The notes: generated by a model not told the origin, from the letters alone. Numbered from the stretch's first letter, positions 46,757-56,000 are shown. The stretch is 64,000 nucleotides of DNA from Symmachiella macrocystis (GCF_007860075.1 NZ_SJPP01000001.1:3879490-3943489); one strand, 5' to 3'. Numbers and translations are program-made.

Positions 46757-48169
46757 ATGACCCCACGTGAAGTTCTCGCGCTCTGCCGCGAACGGGAAAT
46801 CAAAGCTGTCGATCTACGGTTCATGGATTTTCCAGGAATGCAAAAGCACTTTACCGTGCCGATGCAAGCGCTCACGGAGGAAAGCTTCGAGGATGGATTC
46901 GGTTTCGACGGTTCCTCTATCCGCGGCTGGAAGGCGATCAACGAAGCAGACATGCTGCTGATCCCCGTACCGGAATCGGCGATGGTCGATCCGTTCATGC
47001 AAAGCACGTTGGCACTGTATTGTAACATTCATGATCCCGTCACCGGCGAAGAATACGCTAAGGACCCCCGCAATGTCGCTCGCAAAGCTGAAAACTACAT
47101 GAAGTCGACCGGTCTGGCCGACGCTGCTTTTTTCGGTATTGAAGCGGAGTTCTTTTTGTTCGACGGCGTGCGATTCGAGCAAAACGAACACGAAGGCTAT
47201 TATCACATCGACAGTAGCGAAGGCCAATGGAATCGCGGCCGCGAAGGGGCAGCGGGCAATGCGGGCTATAGTATCCGCTACAAAGAAGGTTATTTTCCCG
47301 TCCCGCCGGCCGATACGCTGCAGGACATCCGCACCGAGATGATGCTGACTTTGATGGATTGTGGCGTCGAAGTCGAGTCGCAACATCACGAAGTCGCTTC
47401 CGGTGGCCAGTGCGAAATCGACATGAAATATCAGCCGCTGGTCAATATGGCGGACAACCTGCTGCTGTATAAATACGTCGTCAAAAATGTGGCAGCGCGG
47501 CACGGCAAGACAGCGACCTTCATGCCCAAACCGATTTGGAATGACAACGGATCGGGCATGCACATCCACCTCTCATTATGGAAAAACGACGAACCGCTCT
47601 TCGCCGGCAGCGGCTATGCGGGGTTGAGCCCCGTGGCGATGTATGCCATGGGTGGGATTTTGAAACATGCTCCGGCATTGTTGGCCTTTTGTTCTCCGAC
47701 GACCAACAGCTACAAGCGGCTGGTGCCGGGGTTTGAGGCACCGGTGAATCTGGCCTATAGCAGTCAAAACCGTTCCGCAGCGATCCGCATTCCTGTTTAT
47801 AGCCCCAGTCCGGCCAAAAAGCGTTTTGAATTCCGTTGCCCCGATCCCTCCTCCAACGGATATCTGGCGGTTTCAGCCATGTTGATGGCGGCCTTGGACG
47901 GTATCCAAAACAAAATCGATCCCGGCCCGCCGTTGGACAAGGATATCTACGACATGCAGGCCGATGAGTTGGAGACGGTCGCCAAGACGCCGCGCTCTTT
48001 AGAAGAGTCATTGAATGCCTTGCGGGATGACCACGAATTCCTGTTGCGCGGCGACGTGTTCACTGAGGATGTTATTGATACGTGGATTTGGTACAAAACA
48101 GAACATGAAGTGGAGGCGCTCCGTGCCCGACCACATCCATTTGAATTCGCCATGTACTACGACGTGTGA
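46757..48169 (+). CDS. glnA: Glutamine synthetase, type I
   Basis: The 470-residue enzyme joins ammonia and glutamate to glutamine with ATP. Landmarks are the latch FGFDGSSIRGW, the metal-binding GIEAEFF, GSGMHIHLSLW, and NRSAAIRIP. The C-terminal segment DKDIYDMQADE places a Tyr at residue 398, the site adenylylated in GSI-beta enzymes. Length and pattern match that type, so adenylylation by GlnE is likely, though glnE is not in the window. An AGGA lies eight bases before the ATG. It is followed 57 bases later by trmH. Confidence 0.95.
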   Translation: MTPREVLALCREREIKAVDLRFMDFPGMQKHFTVPMQALTEESFEDGFGFDGSSIRGWKAINEADMLLIPVPESAMVDPFMQSTLALYCNIHDPVTGEEYAKDPRNVARKAENYMKSTGLADAAFFGIEAEFFLFDGVRFEQNEHEGYYHIDSSEGQWNRGREGAAGNAGYSIRYKEGYFPVPPADTLQDIRTEMMLTLMDCGVEVESQHHEVASGGQCEIDMKYQPLVNMADNLLLYKYVVKNVAARHGKTATFMPKPIWNDNGSGMHIHLSLWKNDEPLFAGSGYAGLSPVAMYAMGGILKHAPALLAFCSPTTNSYKRLVPGFEAPVNLAYSSQNRSAAIRIPVYSPSPAKKRFEFRCPDPSSNGYLAVSAMLMAALDGIQNKIDPGPPLDKDIYDMQADELETVAKTPRSLEESLNALRDDHEFLLRGDVFTEDVIDTWIWYKTEHEVEALRARPHPFEFAMYYDV

Positions 48170-48226
48170 ACAGAAGCAGTTGGCCGACGGGCGGACTGTG
48201 TTTGCCCTGCGGGAACGAATGTCACC

Positions 48227-48976
48227 ATGCCCAAAGCCGCCAATGGCCGCACGCGCGATGCGGTTCGCGACTTGCCGATTTTGGCCAGCCCCGTCCCTGA
48301 ACATCCACTCGATGCGCAGATGACCGCTGCACGGGTTGCGCGATATCGCCAAGTGCTGTTGCGACGGACCGGACGAATCGCAGTCGTCGTTGAGGACTGC
48401 CACGATCCGCACAATGCCACAGCTGTCACGCGAACCTGCGACGCGTTTGGCATCAACCGGCTGCATGTCATTGTGGGTGAGACGCCCTATCGAGTGAATC
48501 GACGCGTCAGCGGTGGTTCGCATCATCATGTCAACATCCGTACGCACGTCGATATCGAAGAGGCGTATGCGGAGTTGCGCCGCGATGGATTCAAAATTGC
48601 GGTCAGCGGGCTTTCAGACGATGCGTTAGCGGGACCGCAACATCTATTGCCCGTATTAAAGTCGCAACCGTTGGCACTGGTGTTCGGCAACGAACATACC
48701 GGAGCCAGTGAGTTCGCCGATTCGCAGGCGGACATGCGTTTTTTGATCCCCATGGTCGGATTCGCACAAAGCCTCAATGTCTCGGTCTCCGCGGCGATTA
48801 CGCTCTATACGCTGCGGCAAGAAGCATTAACAAACGCCACTGAAGGGGATTTGAGCGACGAACAACAGCGACAGTTGTACGACGAATGGGTGCGACGCTA
48901 TCGCGGGGAAGCGGGCGAGAAATACCTGCGCCGCCTGGGGCGCGGCGACGAGCCGTTGGATGTTTATCACCCATAA
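48227..48976 (+). CDS. trmH: tRNA (guanosine-18-2'-O)-methyltransferase TrmH
   Basis: The 249-residue protein is a SpoU/SPOUT methyltransferase. Motifs are DPHNATAVTRTCDAFG (motif 1, with Asn), LVFGNEHTGAS (motif 2, with Glu) and IPMVGFAQSLNVSVSAAI (motif 3), which form the SAM knot. TrmH methylates the ribose of G18 in tRNA. The length and C-terminal helical extension with YRGEAGEKYLRRL match TrmH rather than TrmL. The longer N-terminus of about 30 residues is unusual. It sits 57 bases after glnA. Confidence 0.85.
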   Translation: MPKAANGRTRDAVRDLPILASPVPEHPLDAQMTAARVARYRQVLLRRTGRIAVVVEDCHDPHNATAVTRTCDAFGINRLHVIVGETPYRVNRRVSGGSHHHVNIRTHVDIEEAYAELRRDGFKIAVSGLSDDALAGPQHLLPVLKSQPLALVFGNEHTGASEFADSQADMRFLIPMVGFAQSLNVSVSAAITLYTLRQEALTNATEGDLSDEQQRQLYDEWVRRYRGEAGEKYLRRLGRGDEPLDVYHP

Positions 48977-48990
48977 CGTCCGCTGGAGAC

Positions 48991-49527
48991 TCACGTCAGT
49001 GCGTTGATGTTTGTGATGCGGCTACTGTAGTAATGGCACAGCGCCACAGCCGAGGCATCGGCCACATCGTTGGGTTCGGGAATCGCCTCCAGACGCAACT
49101 CATTTTTGATGGCGTGCTGCATCTGTTCCTTCGAGGCCCGTCCGCTGCCGGTGAGTAGACGTTTGATCTGTGTCGGCGTGTAGTGCACGACCTGCATGTT
49201 CCGCTCTGCGGCCGCCAATAAAATCGCACCGCGCGCGTGAGCCATCAACAACGCCGGTTTGGGATATTTGCCGGTGGAGAAAATCTGCTCGATCGCCATG
49301 CAACCAGGCTGAAACTCATCAAGCACTTCTTGAAGGCCAACACTCAACTCGTGCACGCGTTTGTGCAGCGAGTTCTCGACTGTCGAGGAAATCACCCCTC
49401 CTTCAAGCAAGCGGGGTTCGCGACGCCCACGTTCCAGCACCGCATAACCCGTGCGATGCAGTCCAGGATCAATCCCCACATACCGCTCGCCCAGTTGCGG
49501 AATCGTATGAGTCGGAACACCATCCAT
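48991..49527 (-). CDS. ruvC: Holliday junction endonuclease RuvC
   Basis: The 178-residue protein is a RuvC resolvase. The catalytic acidic residues are Asp20 (GIDPGL), Glu80 (MAIEQ), Asp154 and Asp157 (NDVADASA). A His follows in ALCHYY. RuvC cuts Holliday junctions in the RuvABC complex. AAGGA lies before the ATG. It ends 15 bases from the convergent trmH. ruvA is absent and ruvB is separate. Confidence 0.95.
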   Translation of the reverse strand: MDGVPTHTIPQLGERYVGIDPGLHRTGYAVLERGRREPRLLEGGVISSTVENSLHKRVHELSVGLQEVLDEFQPGCMAIEQIFSTGKYPKPALLMAHARGAILLAAAERNMQVVHYTPTQIKRLLTGSGRASKEQMQHAIKNELRLEAIPEPNDVADASAVALCHYYSSRITNINALT

Positions 49528-49606
49528 AGTGGAATCCTTAGTTAGCGCGACCGCGAGTTCGTTACCTCAAGATATCGCTGCGGCAAAAGAAACACGCTCC
49601 CTGTTT

Positions 49607-49636
49607 CCGGCCACTGGCCACCGACCACTGGCCACT
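49607..49636. repeat. GGCCACTGGCCACCGACCAC repeat unit
   Basis: Short tandem GGCCACT units, related to the elements at 20821-20836 and 42601-42734. It is next to the cysS stop. Confidence 0.6.
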
Positions 49637-49640
49637 CCTT

Positions 49641-51194
49641 CTACGACCGACTCCATTGCACACCGTCCGGCCGGTCCTCAACAACAACGTTCAGTGCCGC
49701 CAAGCTGTCGCGAATTTTGTCAGCAACACCCCAGTTTTTGGTTTCACGTGCTTCGCCGCGGATGTCGAGGATCAAGTCCATTAAGGCGGCCGCGAATTCG
49801 TCGTCCGCGCCACCACCTATTTTTTCCAGCGGTTTGATAAATACGCCGAGCAGGTTGGCCAATTCCTTGAGCAGGGTCAAGGCTGTGGTCAGTGTGGCGA
49901 TTGACTCCTCATTCGCACCGCCGTCGGCCAGTTTGTTGGCATTGATATAGCCGTTGATTGCTTTGCGCATTTCAAACAACGTGCCGATGGCGCCGCCTGT
50001 GTTGAAATCATCATCCATCGCATCCAAAAACCGGCGACGCAGATGCTCAAGTTCTTCGAACAACTCGGGGGGACCCCCTTTCAGGGGCGTGGTCGATTCC
50101 CGTTTCGACGGAGCTTGGATGTCGTAGAAGCTTTGTCCGCTGATTCGCTCGTAGGCTTCAAACAACCGATAGAAACTGTCGAGACCTTTGCCGGTTTCGG
50201 CAATCCGTTCATCGCCGAAATCAATCGGGCTGCGGTAGTGCGTTGCCAAGAGAAAGAAGCGGACCGTTTCGGGTTGGTGTACGGCGAACAATTCCTTCAC
50301 CGAAGCAGCCCCTTTGGACCCGGCGAGTTTGTTGGCTTCTTGCGCTGCTTGATCGGTGGCATCGCCGTGCCGGTCGTGTCCGCCGCCGACCTTTCCCGGA
50401 GCACCGCTGGCTTGCATCAGACCGTTGTGCAGCCAATAACGGGCAAAGGGTTTTCCGGTGCAACTTTCCGATTGGGCCAATTCGTTTTCGTGGTGCGGGA
50501 ACATCAAGTCCAAGCCGCCACCATGAATATCGAGCGTTTCGCCCAAATATTTCATGCTCATCGCCGAGCATTCGATATGCCACCCCGGTCGTCCCGGTCC
50601 CCAGGGGCTGTCCCAGGCGGGTTCGCCCGGCTTCGATTTTTTCCACAAGGCAAAGTCGGCGGGATTGCGTTTGCGATCGTTGGCTTCGACGCGGGTGCCG
50701 GCCATCATTTCTTGGACGTTGCGGCGGCTGAGCTTGCCGTAATCTTCATCCGCATCGACCGAGAAATAGACATCCCCTTCCAGCGGGTAGGCAGCATCTT
50801 TTTCAATCAAGCTCGAGATGATGTCCAACATCTCCTGAATATGCTCCGTCGCATGCGGAAACAGATCGACCGATTCGACGCCCATCGTATTCAGGTTGTC
50901 GTAGTAGTCTTGTGTCATTTCTTTGGCGAGAGCTTCGACGGTCGTGCCGTTTTCATTCGCCCGCACGATCAACTTATCGTCAACGTCGGTGATGTTGATC
51001 ACAAAGGTGACCTTGTAATCGACGTAGGTCAAATAGCGTTTGACTGTGTCGAAAATCACCGGCCCGACCATGTGCCCGATGTGCGCCGGTTTATAGACCG
51101 TCGGCCCACACAAATACATGCCCACCTTGCCGGGCACGACGGTTTGGAAATCTTCTTTTTGACGAGTCAACGTATTGTAAACGCGCAGTGTCAT
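49641..51194 (-). CDS. cysS: Cysteinyl-tRNA synthetase with insertion and altered KMSKS
   Basis: The 517-residue class I synthetase attaches Cys to tRNA-Cys. It has HIGH-type HIGH (PAHIGHM, residues 38-41), and zinc ligands Cys29, Cys209, His234 and Glu238, at the E. coli positions. The KMSKS loop, normally near residue 266, is replaced by an insertion of about 22 residues (Gly, Asp and His rich, about 265-288) and then KLAGSKG at 289-295. The anticodon-binding part is present. GGAAGA lies before ATG 51194, so an upstream extension of 36 codons is not used. The housekeeping position suggests that the gene is functional. Confidence 0.9.
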   Translation of the reverse strand: MTLRVYNTLTRQKEDFQTVVPGKVGMYLCGPTVYKPAHIGHMVGPVIFDTVKRYLTYVDYKVTFVINITDVDDKLIVRANENGTTVEALAKEMTQDYYDNLNTMGVESVDLFPHATEHIQEMLDIISSLIEKDAAYPLEGDVYFSVDADEDYGKLSRRNVQEMMAGTRVEANDRKRNPADFALWKKSKPGEPAWDSPWGPGRPGWHIECSAMSMKYLGETLDIHGGGLDLMFPHHENELAQSESCTGKPFARYWLHNGLMQASGAPGKVGGGHDRHGDATDQAAQEANKLAGSKGAASVKELFAVHQPETVRFFLLATHYRSPIDFGDERIAETGKGLDSFYRLFEAYERISGQSFYDIQAPSKRESTTPLKGGPPELFEELEHLRRRFLDAMDDDFNTGGAIGTLFEMRKAINGYINANKLADGGANEESIATLTTALTLLKELANLLGVFIKPLEKIGGGADDEFAAALMDLILDIRGEARETKNWGVADKIRDSLAALNVVVEDRPDGVQWSRS

Positions 51195-51294
51195 AGGTCT
51201 TCCGTGTCGTGTCGTTTTAAGGAATAGGATGCTGAATATTACTATTGTCTCAGTGACATTGGGAGAGTTAAAAAAACTAAGGCTCGCTCTGAAC

Positions 51295-51317
51295 GACGGC
51301 AAGCCGTCGGTTTGGGA
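51295..51317. repeat. AGCCGTCGGTTTGGGA hairpin repeat, second copy
   Basis: GACGGC-AA-GCCGTC and then GGTTTGGGA, matching the copy at 18540-18563. It lies between cysS and ispF. Confidence 0.6.
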
Positions 51318-51358
51318 CTTTTCAGTTCCCCGCCCGCGAATCTGTGTTCAATCTGTGG

Positions 51359-51853
51359 CTAAGAATTCTCCCGCCACAACAAAACCACCGCCGTCGCATC
51401 CATCGATTCGCCGCGGCCGATCGGCCCTACGTGTTCGCCGGTTTTGGCTTTCACGTTGACGATCGATTCATCAATGCCCAACAGTTCGGCCAAACGTCGA
51501 CGGATTTGTGGTTTGTGGGGTGCGAGCTTAGGTTGTTGGGCGTGAATCGTGCAATCTAAGTTCATGAGTTGCCAACGCTCGGCACGGACCTTTTCCCAGG
51601 TCCGCTTTAATAACTCCGCTGAATCAATTCCGGCAAACTGGGCATCCGTGTTGGGAAATTCTTCGCCGATGTCGCCCATACCGGCTGCTCCCAGCAGGGC
51701 ATCGATGATCGCGTGCAGTAACACATCGGCGTCGCTGTGTCCGGCCAGTCCGTGATCGAATTCGACCGACACACCACCGAGCACCAATGGGCGTCCCATT
51801 TCCAGTCGGTGCGTATCGTGACCCATCCCCACACGGAGATCTGGCGGATTCAT
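51359..51853 (-). CDS. ispF: 2-C-methyl-D-erythritol 2,4-cyclodiphosphate synthase
   Basis: The 164-residue enzyme makes the cyclic diphosphate of the MEP isoprenoid pathway. The zinc ligands are Asp13 and His15 in GHDTH and His47 in SDADVLLHA. The C-terminal EHVGPIGRGESMDATAVVLL is the family signature. ispD is not fused or adjacent. The gene lies upstream of cysS on the same strand, an arrangement seen in other bacteria, with about 160 bases between. Confidence 0.95.
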   Translation of the reverse strand: MNPPDLRVGMGHDTHRLEMGRPLVLGGVSVEFDHGLAGHSDADVLLHAIIDALLGAAGMGDIGEEFPNTDAQFAGIDSAELLKRTWEKVRAERWQLMNLDCTIHAQQPKLAPHKPQIRRRLAELLGIDESIVNVKAKTGEHVGPIGRGESMDATAVVLLWRENS

Positions 51854-52007
51854 GGAGAGTCATTTCTTGCGAAAACGGTTATGATTTCAGCGGCAGATAA
51901 ACCGCGCAACCCCGGCGGAGTATACCGGTTGCGCATCATAGCGGGCGGGCCGGATCAGGGCAACGTGACCTGCCTGACGCCGGCCGTTCCAAATGACCGC
52001 TCTGCGA

Positions 52008-53198
52008 TTAGGCCGACAAAAACGCCTCGAGCCGATCAAAGCCCGCCTTGAGCGTCTCCAAATCGGTCGCAAACGACAACCGGACGTATCCCGGGGCACC
52101 AAAGGCATCGCCCGTCACCAGGGCGACGTGCGCTTCTTCCAACAACGCGGTACAGAAATCGCTGGCATTGTCGACCACTTTACCGCCGCCCAATGGCCGA
52201 CCGAAATGTGCTGCGACATTAAAGAACGCGTAAAACGCGCCTCCCGGTTCGGCGAAGGTCACCTCTGGCAAGGCACGCAACCGCTCAAGCACATATTCCC
52301 GCCGCACGGCGAATTCTTTGCGCATCTCTTCCACACACTCTTGCGGACCATTCAAAGCTTCGATGGCAGCGTATTGGCTGATACTACAGGGATTCGAGGT
52401 TTCCTGGCTTTGTAGCTTGTCCATCGCTTTGATGACCTCTGCCGGGCCCATTGCCCAACCAATCCGCCAACCGGTCATCGCATAGGCTTTGCTCACACCG
52501 CTCACCACGACCGTTCGTTCCCGCATCCCTTCACGGAGTGTGGGCAGCGAGCGGAATTCGGAGCCTTCGTAGATCAGTTTTTCGTAAATCTCGTCGGACA
52601 TCACCAGCACGTCACGTTCGACGGCCACTTGAGCGATAGCTTCCAAGGCCTCGACGGGATAGGCAGCGCCAGTTGGATTGCAGGGGTTGTTGAGCATCAT
52701 CAGACGCGTCTTGTCGGTGATGGCGGACGCGAATTGATCAGCCGACATGCAAAATCCACTCTCCTCGGTGGTATCGACCATCACCGGTGTCGCGCCGGTC
52801 AGTTCGACCAGGGCGCTGTAGCTGACCCAGTAAGGGGTGGGGATGATGACCTCGTCGCCCGGTTCGCAGGTGGCGGTGAGCAGATTGTGGATCGAATGTT
52901 TGGCGCCGTTGGAAACCAAGACCTCGCTGGGCTGATACTGCAGACCGTGATCCCGTTCGTACGCGCTGCAGATCGCCTGCTTCAATTCGGCGATTCCCCC
53001 TGAGGGGGTGTAGTGCGTATGGCCCGCTTGCATGGCGGCGATGGCCGCGTCTTGTATGTGCTGCGGGGTGGTGAAGTCCGGTTCGCCTAACGTGAATTCA
53101 TAAACCTTAACGCCCTTGTTTTTCAGCTCTTTGGCCTTTGCGGCCGCGGCGATCGTGGCGGATGGTTTCAGGGAGCGAATAGACGCGGAGATCTTCAT
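52008..53198 (-). CDS. Class I aspartate/aromatic-type aminotransferase
   Basis: The 396-residue PLP enzyme is of the aspartate aminotransferase I-gamma type. The Schiff-base Lys237 lies in VSKAYAMTGWRIG, the cofactor Asp and Tyr in VMSDEIYEKL, and NNPCNPTG gives the Asn ligand. A C-terminal Arg in GYVRLSFA binds the substrate carboxylate. The most likely reaction is transfer between glutamate and oxaloacetate, but prephenate or aromatic acids are possible. It stands 154 bases upstream of ispF, so the two are probably separate. Confidence 0.9.
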   Translation of the reverse strand: MKISASIRSLKPSATIAAAAKAKELKNKGVKVYEFTLGEPDFTTPQHIQDAAIAAMQAGHTHYTPSGGIAELKQAICSAYERDHGLQYQPSEVLVSNGAKHSIHNLLTATCEPGDEVIIPTPYWVSYSALVELTGATPVMVDTTEESGFCMSADQFASAITDKTRLMMLNNPCNPTGAAYPVEALEAIAQVAVERDVLVMSDEIYEKLIYEGSEFRSLPTLREGMRERTVVVSGVSKAYAMTGWRIGWAMGPAEVIKAMDKLQSQETSNPCSISQYAAIEALNGPQECVEEMRKEFAVRREYVLERLRALPEVTFAEPGGAFYAFFNVAAHFGRPLGGGKVVDNASDFCTALLEEAHVALVTGDAFGAPGYVRLSFATDLETLKAGFDRLEAFLSA

Positions 53199-53454
53199 GG
53201 CGATTCTGAACTTCGTTTTAAGATAGCGTGAAACACAAATCGAAGGCTCGCTGGAGCCCAGGGTCGATTGTTCTCGCCGGGTGTCGAGGCGTCAAGTGCC
53301 TTGGCCATCTCACGTGCCAAAATCCTAATTTTTCGCATCGGTGGGGGACACTAAAGTTAGCCGCCATCGAGTTACGTCAATCTCAAAGTTGCGCTACTTC
53401 GTTGGTTACGGGCAGCAGAAATTCAGCAACGGCTTACATGGCAAGAATTTCCGC

Positions 53455-53483
53455 TTGACGGATTTTTTGCAAGCTATTATAAG
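53455..53483 (+). promoter_or_regulatory. Strong sigma-70-type promoter for the histone-like gene
   Basis: TTGACG (53455-53460), 17 bases and TATAAG (53478-53483). Both boxes match at five of six positions. The transcript would start about seven bases further on, giving a leader of about 160 bases. Confidence 0.6.
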
Positions 53484-53531
53484 TGCGCGCAGATGGATCG
53501 GATTAAATGGCTGCAAAAGAAATAGTGTAAA

Positions 53532-53598
53532 CATCGCACGCTTTGCGATGAAGTGTTTTAACCGTCGCTTCTCTTTGTATTGGGCGCCCAAGAGAAGC
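53532..53598 (+). promoter_or_regulatory. Two hairpins in the leader of the histone-like gene
   Basis: CATCGCA-CGCTT-TGCGATG at 53532-53550 is a perfect seven-base stem. GCTTCTCTT at 53567-53575 pairs with AAGAGAAGC at 53590-53598 (nine bases, 14-base loop containing GGGCGCCC). The function is not known. It could affect mRNA stability or translation. Confidence 0.45.
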
Positions 53599-53648
53599 AC
53601 CTCTAAGACAGCCGGTGCCTTCTTTTTCAAGTCTAGGAGCCACGGAAT

Positions 53649-54161
53649 ATGGCAACACGTACAGCTGCGAAGAAATCAAAGTCCCCCGCAAAACCGGCCG
53701 CCGCACGCAAGACCGCAACCCGGTCGACAAAGGCCAAGACCGGCGCAGCTAAGACAACCGCCAAACGGGCGACAGCTGCAAAGTCGACCAAAGCCAAAAC
53801 AGGAGCTGCAAAATCCACGAAGGCCAAACCGGCCAAGGCCAAACGGGCCACAGCTGCCAAATCGACCAAAGCCAAAACCGCAACAGCAAAGCGGACCACC
53901 GCTGCCAAGTCGACGAAGGCTAAGACCGGCGCTGCAAAGACCACGAAGGCCAAACCAGCGACGGCTAAACGAGCCACCGCTGCCAAGTCGACGAAAGCCA
54001 AAGCCGGCGCCAAAACCACGGCACGTAAAACGGCGACTCGTTCGACGAAAGCCAAGGCTGGTGCCAAGACCACTACACGCAAGACGGCCACACGTTCGAC
54101 CAAAGCCAAACCGGCTGCGGCCAAGAAACGGGCCACTCGCACACGCAAGGCTGCTAAGTAA
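53649..54161 (+). CDS. Histone H1-like Lys/Ala/Thr-rich protein
   Basis: The 170-residue protein is almost wholly Lys, Ala, Thr, Ser and Arg, with about ten repeats built on the units ATAAKSTKAKTGAAKT and TARKTATRSTKA. It has no globular domain. It resembles the tail of histone H1 and bacterial AlgP/Hc1-type proteins, which bind DNA or RNA and compact the nucleoid, a known interest in planctomycetes. A strong promoter, a structured leader and a 14-base terminator stem suggest high, single-gene expression. The repeats differ in codon use at many positions, so the array is not a recent expansion. Confidence 0.85.
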   Translation: MATRTAAKKSKSPAKPAAARKTATRSTKAKTGAAKTTAKRATAAKSTKAKTGAAKSTKAKPAKAKRATAAKSTKAKTATAKRTTAAKSTKAKTGAAKTTKAKPATAKRATAAKSTKAKAGAKTTARKTATRSTKAKAGAKTTTRKTATRSTKAKPAAAKKRATRTRKAAK

Positions 54162-54205
54162 TTAGTCGTTGCCGATCGGTGACGATCGCAAGCGTGACAA
54201 ACAAA

Positions 54206-54239
54206 AAACAGGCTGGACCACCATGGGTCCAGCCTGTTT
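54206..54239. terminator. Perfect 14-base hairpin terminator, convergent genes
   Basis: AAACAGGCTGGACC at 54206-54219 pairs exactly with GGTCCAGCCTGTTT at 54226-54239, loop ACCATG. T runs flank it on the plus side and A runs on the other, so it may stop transcription from both sides. Confidence 0.85.
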
Positions 54240-54298
54240 GCATTGATGAGTAGTAGAAGCAGCGCGTTTCATGTCGCGCAACTTTCAGGACGGTCGGT

Positions 54299-55846
54299 TC
54301 AAAACTGAACCATGTATTTGTCCGTCATTTTCAGCCGTAGTTTGGCCATCTCTTCTGCGATGGCATCCAGCGTATTGAAGGTGGCAGTGGCCGCTTTGGA
54401 CCGTTGCTCGACGCTGATCATCCGCTTCTGCGTGCCACGTCGCGCGCGGCCGGCTGCTTCGGCATTGGCATTGTACAGGCCACCTCCACGGGAATACCCA
54501 TAACTCGAGCCGCCCCAACCGCCCCAGCCACCGCTCCAGCGTGAACCGCCATAGAATGCACCGTACGAACCGCCGCGGCTAAGGTTCACGCTGGTTTGTT
54601 GCAGCACCTTGCGGGACGACGTTCCTCGGAGCGTACCAGCAGTCTGCCGGAGGGTAATAGCAACATTGAGCGCGAAATCAACCAATTCCGGATCGACACC
54701 CAAGGTGGGAAGGGCTTCCAGGTCGTCAGCCCGCTCGCGGAACCAGCGAGCGTACATTGTCGCAACGGCTCCTCGGTAGTCTCCAACCTTGGCCACGATA
54801 TCCTCAATGTCACGATAGTAATTGAGGGCCATTCTCGCCTGTTTGCTCGCTTCATCCTCGGGTTCTTTACCGCCGGGATACTCCCCTTTTCCATGCATTT
54901 TGGCCTGGAACCGCGTGTCGACCATCGCAAACATGCGGTCGATTGTTTGGCGGGTCAGTTTGCCTTGCAGCATCCATGTCTTGCCCGACGCACTTGCGTT
55001 CCATTCTCGGAACTCATCGGTGTGAATACCCATGTCAGCTAACAGGTCGATCATCAGATCCTTGTAATCTTTGAGCGGACCGGCCGGTTTGTCGAAATCC
55101 ATCCGTAAGATCGCCGCGGCATTTTTCGAAATCTGCACGTCTAAAGACAAACCCTGGACGCTGGCAATAATCTCAGAAATTTCTTCAACTTGGCCTTGGT
55201 GTTTTTCAAAGGCTTCATGGTCGGCGATATGCACGCGGACGTTCGCCGGCGTCGTAACGTCCCGCAGTTCCAATGCCATAACAATCGGCGTACGGTCGGT
55301 GACCCGGTTTAGAGCATCCTGGAGATATTCGCTGAGCGCATAGGATTTTTTGGCCCGCAACCAACGAGCCACTTTTTGCCGGTTGGCCGGATTCAAGATC
55401 GCCCCTTGTTTTTCCCCGATGCGAACGACATACGACTCGCCTCCAGTTTCCACTGCGGGAATGCCTTCGATGTTGTCGACGTTGGACTCAAGTTCGTCGG
55501 CCAAATTCTCCATGTTCGGCGCGGTATCTGTTTCAATCAGTGTGATCTCCCACGTCGACTCAAGGTGCATCGGCTGAACCAGCGCGCCCATCAGGACCTG
55601 TTTCCAATGCGGACCCGTCCTCCCCGCTTGTTCGCGGACCGCTTGCCGCTGTTCCTTCCACTTTTCTGCTATGGCCATTTCCGTGGCCTCCAGCGCTTCG
55701 ACATCAATCGCGATCAGCGAGTTCGTTTCGGCCGGCAGATAGGTTGAAAGTTTTTTGAGTTGTGCTTCGGCTCGGCTGGTCGTGCAAACCAACGTCGCGA
55801 CAACAATGGCCGCCAAAGGGATTCGGTGGTGAGATTTCATTATCAT
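54299..55846 (-). CDS. Exported protein of unknown function, 515 residues
   Basis: The protein has a signal peptide (hydrophobic residues 9-22, TSRAEAQ). The body is a mixed helical and beta domain with no named family. Features are YLPAETNSLIAIDVEALEAT at the start and a Gly/Ser/Trp/Tyr-rich stretch near residues 430-460 (GGSRWSGGWGGWGGSSYGYS) before a helical tail. The pattern suggests a large extracellular or periplasmic protein with a flexible Gly-rich loop. GAGGA lies ten bases before the ATG. It is followed on the minus strand by no gene, as the terminator is convergent. Confidence 0.65.
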   Translation of the reverse strand: MIMKSHHRIPLAAIVVATLVCTTSRAEAQLKKLSTYLPAETNSLIAIDVEALEATEMAIAEKWKEQRQAVREQAGRTGPHWKQVLMGALVQPMHLESTWEITLIETDTAPNMENLADELESNVDNIEGIPAVETGGESYVVRIGEKQGAILNPANRQKVARWLRAKKSYALSEYLQDALNRVTDRTPIVMALELRDVTTPANVRVHIADHEAFEKHQGQVEEISEIIASVQGLSLDVQISKNAAAILRMDFDKPAGPLKDYKDLMIDLLADMGIHTDEFREWNASASGKTWMLQGKLTRQTIDRMFAMVDTRFQAKMHGKGEYPGGKEPEDEASKQARMALNYYRDIEDIVAKVGDYRGAVATMYARWFRERADDLEALPTLGVDPELVDFALNVAITLRQTAGTLRGTSSRKVLQQTSVNLSRGGSYGAFYGGSRWSGGWGGWGGSSYGYSRGGGLYNANAEAAGRARRGTQKRMISVEQRSKAATATFNTLDAIAEEMAKLRLKMTDKYMVQF

Positions 55847-56000
55847 AGTAGACGATCCTCAAGTGCTGGGAGAATTCCGGGTTGAATAACCAGTGGAGAG
55901 CAAAATTCATGCTACCGTGGGCGGACCCCGAACGCAAATGATGACTAGCTCGCGCCAACATCATTTTCGCTGAAACTGCTGCCGAATCGCACTGATTGGA

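Larger units (their letters stand above)
53199..53648 (+). other. Intergenic region with promoter and hairpin leader of the histone-like gene
   Basis: The first 250 bases hold nothing recognised. From 53455 there is a strong promoter and then a leader of about 165 bases with two perfect stems, described separately. Confidence 0.6.

Noticed and set aside
50043-51227. Long plus-strand frame opposite cysS
   Set aside because: It is antisense to a well-defined synthetase, has no signature of a known family and contains the complement of zinc-ligand codons.
53341-54165. Plus-strand frame overlapping the histone-like gene
   Set aside because: It is a shifted reading of the same Lys/Ala repeats, made of Pro and Arg. 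The other frame has the promoter, leader and histone-like composition.
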